From Paralithodes platypus (taxonomy: Eukaryota > Arthropoda > Malacostraca > Decapoda > Lithodidae), in the NCBI GenBank assembly GCA_032716605.1, contig CM064519.1, positions 26,088,984 to 26,152,983 on the forward strand: a stretch of 64,000 nt of DNA, in the 5' to 3' direction. Positions 1 to 10,454 of the stretch are shown here, piece after piece (the stretch's first letter is position 1; the number at the start of each line of letters is the position of its first letter). The notes beneath the pieces are model-generated. The model was not told where the DNA came from and did no database searches. It saw only the letters and a list, made by a program, of their open reading frames with translations. The position numbers and the translations under genes are program-made.

Positions 1-94
1 CTCTGACGGGGTCTAGGGTGTCCTATGTTACACTGACTGCAACCCCCCCCCCCTCTCTTTTCTTCATCTAAACACTTAGTGACCCAGAGGCCAC

Positions 95-1304
95 CTAGAC
101 CCTCTGCCGTAAAGCTATACATGGCATGGAAGGCCTGTCTAAAGCTACTGAAAGGTATCGAGTCAAAAAAGTATGATTAGAGGACCAGAGGTGCGTGGCT
201 GCTATGTCCTCAACAGAAAAATTCTTAAGGAAACGTAAAGAGGTCGCCCATTTGCGTAAATCGTGAGCTCTACCCACAACGCCGGGATTACTTTCCTGAA
301 TGACATTAACTAAGAGAGAAGCCAGTTTACATTTCATTACACGTTTACCCGTACTTGATACCCATAAAGCACCTTGTTGATTCCTAGGTGCGACTTTCAA
401 ATATTTGGTTAGCGCTTGCACTGGACATAAATTATGGTGCACCTTTCCCCTTTTCAACGCCGGCACCGTGAACTCTGAAAACACGTGATCACTGTGTTCA
501 TTCTTGGCGATGAACCCCGGGGAAGGGGCAATATGAATACAATCATTGAGCCTACCAAACCTGATGCAATTAGGTGTGTTGCTCATCGCCGCCAGCTCAG
601 ACACCCTGTTCCCGGTAGCCAAAGCCATAAGGAATACTGCCCTTTTTTAAAAGTAAGTCAAAATCTGCAGTATTTTGGTACCGCCGGGAATGAAGTAATG
701 ACAACGCTTTGTCCAGAGACCAGGTAGACATGAGCTGACGGGGAGGTGGGCGGAGTTTAAAACATGCCCTCATGAAACCTGTCTCCTCCGCTAATGGTAT
801 GGTTAGACCTGTAAGGTCAAAGAATGGCATCCTAATTGCTGTTAAGTGATTCTTTAACGTTACTACAGATAGACGTTTCTGCTCAAACAGATAGTTTAAA
901 TAATTAAAAACCAAAGTCACCGAAGGCACGGATTGTTCTGTTCTGAGTATCCAAGAAGTGAAAGACTGCCAATGCGAATGATACTGTCTCTTAGTAGATT
1001 GTGTGTATTGATTCATGAATTTATCGGTCACGTTTCTACCATACGGAGCTAGCCATTTGGCCTCCTGAATGTCCATAATGCAAAAGTCAGCGAGGTCTCT
1101 AGGTTGCCAATCGTGTCTAAGTGGAAATACCCGACCGGGAGCGACACCGGGTTCGGGCACCACGTTTTTAATTGCTGGTACCACGCCTGCGCCGGCCACA
1201 GGGGCGCGATTAACGAGACTACGCCCCGATAATCCTGTAGTTTGTTTACTACTTGGCACATCAGAGAAGCGTCTGGCGGCGGAAACAGATAAATGGAACT
1301 CCAC
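95..1304 (-). pseudogene. DIRS-type tyrosine recombinase (frameshifted)
   Basis: This is the integrase of DIRS-A, predicted to insert the circular DNA copy by tyrosine recombination. The N-terminal part (1304 to about 640) has the core-binding segment with QYTQSTKRQYHSHW. The C-terminal part (628-95) has the catalytic Arg in GNRVSEL, the HxxR box in AHDLRKW and the nucleophile Tyr in HTFLTRYL. A single-base shift near 640 separates the halves, because DIRS-C reads through this point in one frame. The 5' end overlaps the RT-RNase H frame, as is usual in DIRS elements. All catalytic residues are present but the frame is broken. Confidence 0.85.
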
Positions 1305-1387
1305 ATGTTCCAGTCTGTCACCAGTGCGTCGGGTCCTCCCGCCGGCGTGGTTGTCCGGCGGGTTAGGTACAGCGGGAGTTTGTATTT
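1049..1387 (-). pseudogene. C-terminal tail of DIRS-A RT-RNase H
   Basis: This frame encodes the conserved tail with SIYLFPPPD, IAPLWPAQAWY and the end FALWTFRRPNG. It is parallel to the C-terminus of the DIRS-C RT-RNase H. It begins at KYKLPLYLTRR, and the RT-RNase H frame at 17589 ends at ETHKYK, so they are the two sides of one gene cut by the CR1-B insertion. The tail overlaps the recombinase start in another frame. Confidence 0.8.
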
Positions 1388-1516
1388 ACCTAATTGTATT
1401 TACCTAATTGTAGTTTACAGGAGTTGAGCTAAGCTCGTGTTGTCCCGTCTCTCAGTCTACTTTTTATCCAATTTTTTCTTGAAAATATGGATGTTCCTTG
1501 CCCCTACCACCTCCTC
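1388..1516 (-). mobile_element. 3' end of CR1-B LINE with tail repeats
   Basis: Read on the minus strand, it encodes EEVVGARNIHIFKKKLDKK followed by a stop, a typical CR1 C-terminus. A short 3' UTR follows, ending in tandem GGTAAATACAATTA units. The main body at 15164-17588 stops at KWNGLEE, exactly where this piece starts, so the two are one LINE interrupted by CR1-A. The tail abuts the TTGTATTT target site in DIRS-A. Confidence 0.75.
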
Positions 1517-1608
1517 CACCTCCTACCACCTCCTCTCTCGTTGCCAGCAACGAGAGAATTTTACAGTGAAATTAGATGAAGCCTACAACAAGATCAACGT
1601 CCTCACCA

Positions 1609-2498
1609 TGAAGCTGGAATCACTCCAAGAGTTTGTAACACTCAACGTTGGAGTACCACAAACTTCAATTGTCACCGCAACTCCAGCAGCCACCAACGCC
1701 CCAACGTCAACTGCCAACAATTCAACGCCTACAGTAGCCACTTCAGCTGATGTTTCCGATACTCAAGATACAAATAGTGACTCTCTTCCCCCTCAAGACA
1801 ACTTCCGTGTCGTGAGGAACAACGTTTGCCCCAAGACCAGGAAACACATACCGATTACAGAGTGTCAAAACCGTTTCCAGATACTCGCAGACTCAGATGA
1901 CGAAGAGGAAATAGAAGAAGTCCGGCTCGTGGGAGACTCGATGATACGTGGTCAGCTCACAGAGTTTTGCGCCAGGGCACCTAAGACCAGGAAGCGTTTT
2001 TGTATCCCTGGTGGTGGTGTGGATGACGTAGTTGCAGCAGTTGACGAAGTATCAAAGCTGGCCCCTGCTAATACAATGTACGTCATCCACGTTGGATCCA
2101 ACGATGTACAGCGAACCCGGTCGGAAGATTTGCTTTTAAAGTACCAGCAGCTGATCAAGTCGTTTAAGGAGAAGTCATCAAGGATCATCGTCTCAGGAAT
2201 CGTCCCCCGGCTCGGTGTAGAGAGCCGATTTTACAACATAGCCACCAGCACAAATCGTTGTCTAGCAAACCTCTGCAGGAAGGAGAACGTGGGATTCGTC
2301 GACACCTGGGACAATTTCTTCTACGATGACTATTTGTTTTCGGACGATGGAGTTCATCTGAACCAGGTGGGAGCAGCACGTTTTGGGCGTCTTCTCAGCG
2401 ATGCGGTGAAGGATTTTCGGAGAAGAAATCGACTCAGCACAGGACAACCAGGAAGGAGGACCGAAGACAGCGAGGACGGCAACCTACAAAGGAATTAA
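1609..2498 (+). CDS. CR1-type LINE ORF1 with SGNH esterase domain
   Basis: The open frame runs from 1437, but the part before about 1517 belongs to CR1-B, so the first in-frame Met inside CR1-A (1609) is given as a conservative start. A Thr/Ser-rich linker precedes an SGNH hydrolase fold. The blocks seen are GDSM (166-169 of the open frame, nucleophile Ser), GSND (220-223) and DGVH (304-307, catalytic Asp and His). Esterase-type ORF1 proteins are a known feature of CR1 LINEs and are thought to act in RNP or membrane association. The N-terminus may be truncated. The frame is intact from here to the stop. Confidence 0.75.
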
Positions 2499-2524
2499 AT
2501 ACTAATCCGTCAAGAACCGCGAAT

Positions 2525-3234
2525 TTGGATAAAGCTCCACCAACACGACCCAAATTCAAAACCGCCAGGGATAACGACCGAGGACCGAGGACAGCCATGA
2601 ATGTAAATGTAGATCCGACCAGAACCAAAAATTCGATGAAAGAACGTTCTGCGAGTTCTAAAACCGCAACTTTAAAAGTTTTCTATGCAAACGCTCGTAG
2701 CATACACAATAAATTTTCAGATTTAGAGGAACTAGTGTTTACAGAAAATTATGATGTGATTGGCATAACAGAATCTTGGCTCAATACAGAAGATAGAGAC
2801 TTTTTAGCAGAGTATTCACTTCCCGGTTATGTAATGTTTGAGAACAGCCGAATAAATAAAAATGGAATGGAGGTGGCGTTTTATTTTATATCAAAGAAAG
2901 TCTTAACCCGACCCTCTTGTCAAAACCTCAAATTGTGAACGTCGACACATCTTTTGTGCTAATAAAGAATAATAAAGGTACAAAAATAATACTTGCGTTA
3001 ATATACAGACCTCCAGCTCAATCACTGCAAACTGACCGAGAAATTTACGAACAAATTGCAGATGTAAGTAACTCAGATACCGTAATTTGTGGCGACTTTA
3101 ATTTACCTATGACCAAGTGGGGCGATACTCTTACTTCACATTCAGGACATGACTTGTATACGAACTTGCAAGAGAGTTCGCTTTATCAATTTGTTCGAAC
3201 GCCGACCCGTGGTAATAACGTTCTTGACATTGTA
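2525..3234 (+). pseudogene. CR1-A AP endonuclease, N-terminal part
   Basis: This is the N-terminal half of an apurinic-type endonuclease, which nicks the target for target-primed reverse transcription. It opens with KVFYANARSIHNKFSDLEEL and has ITESWL and GDFNLP. A frameshift near 2885-2925 splits it into two frames. At 3234 the frame (TRGNNVLDIV) is cut by a MITE, and it continues at 3625 with LATKEELIENL. Confidence 0.8.
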
Positions 3235-3622
3235 CAGTAATACAATAAAACCGCATAAAACGTGTTCGCATAAAACGAGTCTCGATTAAAACGACCGACC
3301 TAAAATATTAATATTTAATTTTCGATCAGAACGAATGTGATCACATAAAACGAGTCCGCCGCCAAAGTGGGGCAAATACAAGGAGTTTTCATATAGAGCG
3401 CCGAAATATCGTACAAAACGTACAAAATATCGTACGCTTTCATATAAAACGCCGAAATATCGTACAAAACGTACGAAATATCGTTCGCTTTGTACGAAAA
3501 TTTTCGCTTACAGTGAACATTGACGATATTGCGCCACCAAAATGCTGTGTTCACATAAAACGAATTCACATAAAACGCCCTCGTTTATCGACCATAAACT
3601 CGTTTTATGTGAGACCCTACTG
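3235..3622. repeat. pogo/Tc1-type MITE inside CR1-A
   Basis: This 388-bp element is flanked by a TA duplication (3233-3234 and 3623-3624). The right end reads GAGACCCTACTG and the left end begins CAGTA, matching the family at 26336 and 26673. Motifs such as ATAAAACG recur along both arms. Removing it restores the endonuclease frame of CR1-A. Confidence 0.8.
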
Positions 3623-5222
3623 TACTTGCAACAAAAGAAGAATTGATAGAGAATTTGAATGTTGGTGATGAATTCAGTAACAGCGACCATCGTACGATAA
3701 CTTTCACTTTAAAGTTTACTAGTAATGAACCAAATAGTAGCATCAAAAAAGTCCCTAATTTCAAGAAAGCAAACTTCCATAAACTTAGAGCTATGTTTAA
3801 AGAAACTGACTGGATCTTTTTAATTAACAATAACGACATAAATACATCTTGGAAGTTATTCGAAACCACTTACCTAAAGGCAGTGCAAGACTGCATACCA
3901 TCGAAAATACGGCGTCCAGGCCATAATAATAAGCCCAAATGGTGGAATAAAGATATTTCAAACTGCCTGCTTGCTAAAAAATTTGCTAATGATAGATTAA
4001 AATCCTCACAAAATGACGAAGAACGGGTGAAATTTGTAGAGCTACGACGCAAAGCTAAAAAGTTAATTAAGCAAAGTAAAAAGACCTTAGAGTTACATAT
4101 TGCAAATCAAAGTAAAACAAACCCGAAAGAATTCTATAGTTATATCAGAAAGAAAAAAGTAGTTACTTCAACTGTTGGACCGTTAGTTGATGAAAAAGGA
4201 GAATACACCAAAGACGAAGTACAAATGAGTAATGCCCTCAATACCTTCTTTGCATCAGTTATTACAACAGAAGACCTCAGTGATATCCCTACACCATCGC
4301 CGATTCAGATTGATAATTCAGATGTTCTAAGCAATATCACCGTTACAGAGAGAGAAGTATTGAATTGTTTAGATAAACTCAAGGTAAATAAAACGCCAGG
4401 ACCTGATACAATCTCGCCTAGAGTTCTAAAGGAAGCTAAGAATGAGCTCTCCAAACCACTGACATTACTATTCAATAAATCCTTGCAGTCTGGAACTATG
4501 CCTGATCAGTGGAAGCTAGCCAACGTAACACCGATATTCAAAAAAGGCAGCAAATCCCTACCCAGTAACTATCGTCCAATTAGCTTAACCTCAGTTGTAT
4601 GTAAAATGCTAGAAACGGTCATACGAGACAGACTCGTAAATCACTTAGAGGAAAATAACATACTTAAAGATACTCAACACGGCTTTCGTAAAAAACGTTC
4701 CTGTTTAACAAACCTCTTAGACTTCTTCCACGATATCCTCAACCTCTACGATGAGAGTAAAGCTGTAGATATTATATACCTTGATTTTCAAAAGGCCTTT
4801 GACAAAGTTCCCCACAAACGTTTACTGCTAAAACTAAAAGCGCATGGAATACAAGACGGTGTGTTGAAATGGATAGAAAATTGGCTCAGCAACAGAAAGC
4901 AAAGGGTAGTCATAAACGGTAAGGCATCTAAATGGACCAATGTAAGTAGCGGGGTACCCCAGGGATCGGTACTAGGACCAATTCTCTTTCTAATTTACAT
5001 CAACGACATAGATGAGGGTCTCACCTGCACAATCTCAAAATTTGCTGACGATACAAAAATTGCAAATAGCGTACTCTCAAAAGAACAAGTTGACGATATG
5101 CAACACAATCTAGATAAATTGTCATGTTGGGCCCAAATTTGGCAAATGAGTTTCAATGCGGATAAATGTAAAGTACTACATGTCGGATACCTAAATGAGA
5201 AAGCAAACTATTCGACTGTTGG
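3623..5222 (+). pseudogene. CR1-A endonuclease C-terminus and RT
   Basis: The frame stays open through the end of the endonuclease (SNSDHRTITF), a basic linker and the RT. RT landmarks are the PGPDTISPRVLKEA box, YLDFQKAFDKVPHKRLL (motif A), SGVPQGSVLGP (motif B) and the active site FADDT. The frame is lost near 5222 at KANYS, where LINE-C begins, and a foreign tail follows to 5283. It is the best preserved part of CR1-A, but the protein is truncated. Confidence 0.85.
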
Positions 5223-5452
5223 CGGCACACCATGGCGGAAGGCGGACGCAAGTTTGAGGCTCCGGCATATGTTATGGGAATAGTCAATTAATTCAAGGAT
5301 ATCGAGTACATACGGGGCTAACAAGAAGAGGAAGGATTTAGTGAAGGTTTGGAGGATATATTGGTGTGGTGGAGGGGTGATATATAGTGTAATAAGAGTG
5401 TGTAGTGACGGGACAGCGGTAGGGTTGTGAGTTGTTGAGTTTGTAAACAAAC

Positions 5453-6542
5453 ATGGCAGAGGGAATTTCGGGTATGACGGAGTCGGAAGGAAGGTTACAA
5501 CGTTTTCGGGGATTTAAGAGCACAGATAAGAAGTTAGAAGAGGTTAGTATTGTTGTGAAGGATTTGGAAAAGTGGATGAGTGATACGGAGAAATGGAAGG
5601 GGGATATTGGTGAGAAAGTTAAGGCACTGTGTGTAATGTGGTGTGATAGGTGGGGAAGGGAATAGGCCTAGCGAAGGAAGTGAATGCAGGCCTTTTTTGG
5701 CAGTTAATGAGAGCCTAGAGATGGTATTGAAAAGGGTAGATGAACTGGGAGCAGAGAATATGGCATTGAAGGAGCAGCTGAAGGAATACGAAGGACGTTT
5801 CACGGAAGTAAAGGAGTCGACTGCATGGACGGTGGTAGGTAAACAAAAAGTCAAGGATTTGGAGGATATTATGAAAGAGCAAAAGGAAGAAATGAATATG
5901 ACCAAACAAAGTTTTGAGAGTGCAGTTGTAGGGGTCATGAAGAACAATGAGAGTGTTGTGAGGGAGGCCATGGACAGGGATAGGGGTGTAATCTTGTATG
6001 GAGATATAGAGACTCATATGAATGATAATGGAGTGAGAAAAGTGAGGGATATGGAGACAGTGAAGGAGGTCTTGAAAGGTGTGGATGAGGACGAATATGG
6101 ATGGGAAGGGCAGGTGGAGGAGATCAGTAGGATAGGTAGATATAAAAGGGGAGAGATGAGACCTATAAGGGTACAGTTTAAAACTAGGGTAGTGGCGGAG
6201 ACTGTGACAAATTTTAGTTGGAGGCTAAATACAAATGATAAACTGAAACACATAAGACTAAAGAAGGATTTGAGTATAGAACAAAGGAAAAAAATTAAGG
6301 AATTACAAGAAAAGGCTGATGAAAATAATGGAAAGTGGGATGAGGAGGAAAAGAGAAATTTTTACTGGAGAGTGAGGGACGGAAAAGTGAGGAAGTGGTT
6401 TATAAGAGTAGAAAGGAGGGGGAGATCAGGGAGGGGAGAGAATGTGATGAGAGTTGTGACGGAGGAGGAGAACGGGGTGGAGGTGTCACAGGGAGAGACA
6501 GGAGACAAAGAGGCAGACCCAGTAGTGCTAACAGGGGAGTAG
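5453..6542 (+). pseudogene. LINE-C ORF1 (coiled-coil RNA-binding type)
   Basis: ORF1 starts at the ATG at 5453 (MAEGISGMTESEG) and shifts frame once near 5640-5665. The product is Lys/Glu rich, with heptad-like coiled coil through about 5700-5960. A C-terminal block contains GEMRPIRVQFK and a KKDLSIEQRKKI segment. This layout is that of LINE ORF1 nucleic-acid chaperones with an RRM-like core. The LINE at 61900-64000 has the same arrangement (KKGEMRPMKIRFK). Confidence 0.7.
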
Positions 6543-6583
6543 GGTACGGACTGGAGGAGCGGGATGGTGTAAGTGCTGGAGGA

Positions 6584-7812
6584 ATGGTAGATGGATTAAG
6601 GATTATGTTTAGTAATGTGGATGTGTTTACTCAGGACAAGAAAAGAGAACTGATATGTAGGTTGCAGGATGAAGAGGAAAAACCTGATATCATAGCCCTA
6701 CAGGAAGTAAGACCAAAAATGTTAGAATTGAGAGGGAACTGGTGGAATATAGTTTGGAGGGTTTTGAGTTATATGAGAGAAATGCTATTAGAGCAGAGGT
6801 TGGAAGAGGACTGTTTATTTATGTAAGAAAAGAGCTCAAGGTTAATGAGGTGGATATGAGACAGCAGTATTGTGAGTATTTGTGTATTGAAGTAAAATGT
6901 GTAAGAGGATCAATTCTAATTGCCTCTATATATAGAAGCCCAAATAATAGCAGGGGAGAGGATGATAACCTACTGAAAGCAATGGAGGAGATAGATAATA
7001 GAGAGAACAAATATAAAATTTTGATTGGAGATTTCAATTTGCCAAGGATCAACTGGGCAAATTGTACTACTCCAGCGGGACAGGGTAGCATTGAAAATAA
7101 GTTTATAGAGAAAGTGAGAGATTGTTTTTTAACGCAACATATTGTAGAGATGACAAGATATAGAGATGGGACGCAGGGGAGTGTACTTGATTTGATTTTT
7201 AGCAATGAAGAGGATATAGTGGAACATGTTAATGTGGATAGCCCTATAGGTCGTAGTGACCATGCCTGTATAAGCTTTAGTTGTAACATTAAATCGGAGA
7301 GGGATAATAAAAGCAATAGAAAAATATACATGTATGATAGAGCAGATTATGAGCTGCTGAGACGGTGTTTGGACATTGACTGGGGGGAATATTTGAACGG
7401 TGAAGACGCTGAAGGAATGTGGAGGAAAATTAGAGTCAAACTGGAGAATGCTGTATCCAAAAGTGTACCAGTAAGGGAATATAAGGATAAAACAAAATTG
7501 AGGAAAAGAACTAACCCAGAATTGCCAATGAAAAGAAAGCTTTGGATATTGATTAGAAGAAAGAAACGATTGTGGGAAAGATTAAAATTGTTAAAAAAGA
7601 ACAGGGGGTCTAGTATAGAGGCTAAGGAAGTGGATCTGGAACGTAGACAAATAAACAATAAAATAAGGTGGGAAACAAGGAGGGGGGTGCAGGAGAGGGA
7701 GAGAGAGATAGCTAGAAATGTGAAGGATAATCCCAAAATATTCTGGAAGTACATTCAGGAAAAAATTAACAAGAAGAGTAGGGATCCCAGAGCTGGTGGG
7801 GGGGTTAAATGA
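6584..7812 (+). pseudogene. LINE-C AP endonuclease
   Basis: The likely start of ORF2 is the Met of MVDGLRIMFSNVD. One frameshift lies between 6742 and 6826. The second frame carries ASIYRSPN, IGDFNLPRINW, SVLDLIFSNEED and GRSDHACISF, the usual landmarks ending with the catalytic SDH. A basic region follows. The frame ends near 7812 and the RT continues in another frame from 7796, so one more single-base shift separates endonuclease from RT. Confidence 0.8.
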
Positions 7813-9581
7813 TGGGAGTAGAGCGGAGACTGATAAGGAGAAAGCAGAGGTGCTGGGGAAATACTTTGGGGGGGTACTAACAGTGGAGTCGGAGGATGCA
7901 GTGCCTACTATTCCCATCAAACAGGCACCGGCACTAGAACTAGTAGAGTTTTCCCATGCTAGAATAAGAAGGGCTATAGAAAAAATGAACAGAAGTAAGT
8001 CACCGGGACCGGATGGGATACACCCAAGAATCATAAAGGAAGGAGGTGAGATGTTAGTAGAGCCATTGAAAATGTTATTTGAGGTATCGTTTAATACAGG
8101 ACAAATCCCGATGGACTGGAGAGAGGCGAACATAACAGCTATATTTAAGAAGGGAAAGAGAAATGACCCAGGGAATTATAGACCAGTCAGTTTGACAAGT
8201 GTTGTGTGTAAACTAATGGAAACGGTAATTAGAGAAGGAATAATGGATCATATGAAGTCAAACCAACTTTTCAGTGGGAGACAGTTCGGATTCTTGCCGG
8301 GGAGGTCGACGGTACTACAGCTAATTAAGGTGGTAGATGATTGGATGCAAATTCTAGAAGATGGTGATGTAATAGACATGGTATATTGCGATTTTATGAA
8401 GGCCTTCGATAAGGTCCCACATAAAAGGTTAATAGAGAAAGTTAGAAGCTATAATATAGGGGAGAAATGTGTGAAATGGATAGAAGCCTTCCTGAAAGAT
8501 CGGAGACAGAGGGTATTGGTGAATGGAATAGGCTCGGGGTGTAGGGAAATTACAAGTGGGGTACCTCAGGGATCTGTGTTGGGACCACTGCTGTTCGTTA
8601 TATTTATCAACGACTTGCCTGAAGTTATAACTAATGGAAGTGAGGTATACCTGTATGCGGATGACACTAAACTGTATAGAAGAGTGAGGAGTAAGGAAGA
8701 TATGGGTTTGCTTCAAGGAGATGTGGAGGGCATGAAGGGATGGTCTGAGCATTGGTTAATGCCTTTTCATCCAAAAAAATGCAAGTACATGCAGATTGGG
8801 ACCAGCAAGATAGACAAGGTAGGATACAGTATGTATGAAGCGATGGAGGAAGTGAGTGCAGAAAAGGATATAGGAGTAGTGATAGACAATAAGTTAAATT
8901 TCTCAGAACATTTAGCGGAAAAGATAAACAAAGCCAATAGAATTGTAGGGCTGATAAGGAGGACATTTGTGTCACTTGACAAAGAAATCTTCAGGAATCT
9001 ATATACAGCGCTGGTTAGGCCGCACCTGGAATATGCAAACCAGGTGTGGGCTCCATATATGGTAAAGGATATAGAAGCAGTGGAGAAAGTGCAGAGGAGA
9101 GCTAGCAAGCTGGTACCAACGTTGAAGAACGCGGGCTATGAGCAGAGGTTGAGGACACTGGGACTTCTGACACTGGCATATAGGAGAAAGAGAGGGGATA
9201 TGATAGAGACTTTTAAGATAGTGTCAGGAAAGTACGATGAGGATGTGTGTGAAGGTATCTTCTTGATGCGGGAGGGAACAAGAACGAGAGGACACTCTAA
9301 GAAAATTTACAAAGAAAGAAATAGGCTTGAGAAGGCGAAGAACTCATTTTGTGATAGTGGTAAATGAGTGGAACGCACTGCCCCAGTATGTAGTCGATTC
9401 CGAATCAATAAGGGAGTTTGAAAGTAATCTTGATAAAGCATGGGGAAGACAAGATTTGAAGTTTGATTATAAAACAAAAATACAGAATAGTAAAAATGTT
9501 GCGTCTGCTACCGCCGCCGCCAACACCGTGAACGACCGCAGCAGTGCAAGTACTGGTACTGAGCTGGATACACAGGCATAG
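7796..9581 (+). pseudogene. LINE-C reverse transcriptase and C-terminus
   Basis: The RT frame is open from 7796 to 9367. It has SPGPDGIHPRIIKE, FMKAFDKVPHKRLI (motif A), SGVPQGSVLGPLLF (motif B), the active site YADDTKLY and the thumb region with SLDKEIFRNLYTALVRPHLEYA. A frameshift near 9330-9367 leads to the last segment (NEWNALPQYVVDSESIREF), which ends at 9581. It reads as a CR1/Jockey-type enzyme with an intact catalytic core. Confidence 0.85.
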
Positions 9582-9632
9582 TTTGCCTTTTTCCAGAGGA
9601 TCTACTGTAAGAAACTGTAAGAAACTGTAAGA

Positions 9633-9702
9633 AATGAATGGCACTCAGCTTAAGAATGTAAACAGAGAAACCGATCTGGGAGTAACAATATCGAGTAAAC
9701 TA
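9633..9702 (+). pseudogene. CR1-A bridge fragment between two insertions
   Basis: This short piece of the CR1-A frame encodes NGTQLKNVNRETDLGV and ends in SSKL. It belongs between the RT ending near 5222 and the KPSQQCSEVV segment from 14366. It is the only CR1-A sequence left between LINE-C and the Penelope-like element, and it shows that these were two separate insertions. Confidence 0.75.
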
Positions 9703-9754
9703 AGTTCTAGTTCTGTAACCCACTACCCACTAACCCACTAGTTCTGTATATTTT

Positions 9755-10436
9755 GATAGAACTAAACTTAAAGATGCCCTTAAATTCCTCCTTTTCAATA
9801 CTTATGTTAGATTCGGGCCGTACATTTTCAAACAAATATTAGGAATTCCTATGGGTGGAAATGCTAGCCCTTTAATTGCAGACTTATTCTTGCTTGCTTT
9901 AGAATTTAAATATATAAAAGACTTAGTTGACAGTAGCAAGAAAAATAAAATTCCAGAAAAATTAGCACTTGCTAAACTGTTAAGTAATAATAGTAGATAT
10001 ATTGATGATATTCTTGTTTGCAATTTTTTAAATTTTAATCAAGTTGCTAAACTTATTTACCCTAATTCTATTCCCCTCACACAATGTAACGTAAATTATA
10101 AAGTTGAAAATGTTCTTGATATAAATATAGAGATTGTTAATGAACAGTGCATACTTAAAGTATATCACAAAGTTGATGATTTTAATTTTAACGTAATAAA
10201 CTTTCCTTTCCCTAGTAGTAATATCGATAGTAAAATAACTTATAATTGTTTTTATTCCCAATTAATAAGATTTTGTAAAATCTGCACTAAAGTAGATGAC
10301 TTTTGGGCTAGAGCTAGGTTACTATACAGACTCTTAGTGGACAGAGGTTTTGAGGCAAGTAAATTGTTCCATAAATTTAATCTTTTTAGGGTCAATTATT
10401 GTGACTGTATTCTAAAATTTGACATCAATAATTTTA
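9755..10436 (+). pseudogene. Penelope-like RT, palm to C-terminus
   Basis: The frame starts within the RT. It carries GIPMGGNASPLIADLFL, the active site in SRYIDDIL, then YHKVDDFNFNVINFPFP and KVDDFWARARLL. The GIPMG...RYxDD layout is that of Penelope-like RTs rather than LINE RTs (GVPQG...ADD). The frame is cut at 10436 by the RTE LINE. In the uninterrupted copy at 57261-57440 the protein ends in FNQAFLT and a stop, so no GIY-YIG nuclease follows. Fingers and N-terminus are missing. Confidence 0.65.
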
Positions 10437-10454
10437 ATCTATCTATCTATCTAT

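Larger units (their letters stand above)
1..1387 (-). mobile_element. DIRS-A retrotransposon, 3' part
   Basis: This is the 3' part of a minus-strand DIRS-like element, with the end of RT-RNase H and the tyrosine recombinase. It aligns in order with the same region of DIRS-C at 29803-31178. It stops at 1387 inside the RT-RNase H frame, and that frame resumes at 17589 with TTGTATTT repeated on both sides. The two pieces are therefore one element split by an insertion. An 11-C run at 43-53 (poly-G on the element strand) follows the recombinase stop, as in DIRS-C. The right inverted repeat lies outside the window. Confidence 0.85.
5223..9632 (+). mobile_element. LINE-C, full-length CR1-like LINE
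   Basis: This LINE of about 4.4 kb is inserted in CR1-A. It has a 5' UTR (about 5226-5452), a coiled-coil ORF1, an endonuclease, an RT and a 3' end of tandem CTGTAAGAAA units. The same tail is on a 5'-truncated copy at 52254-52491 inside DIRS-D. Four or so frameshifts break the two ORFs but no large part is missing. The exact 5' junction is uncertain by a few bases and I see no clean target duplication. Confidence 0.75.
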
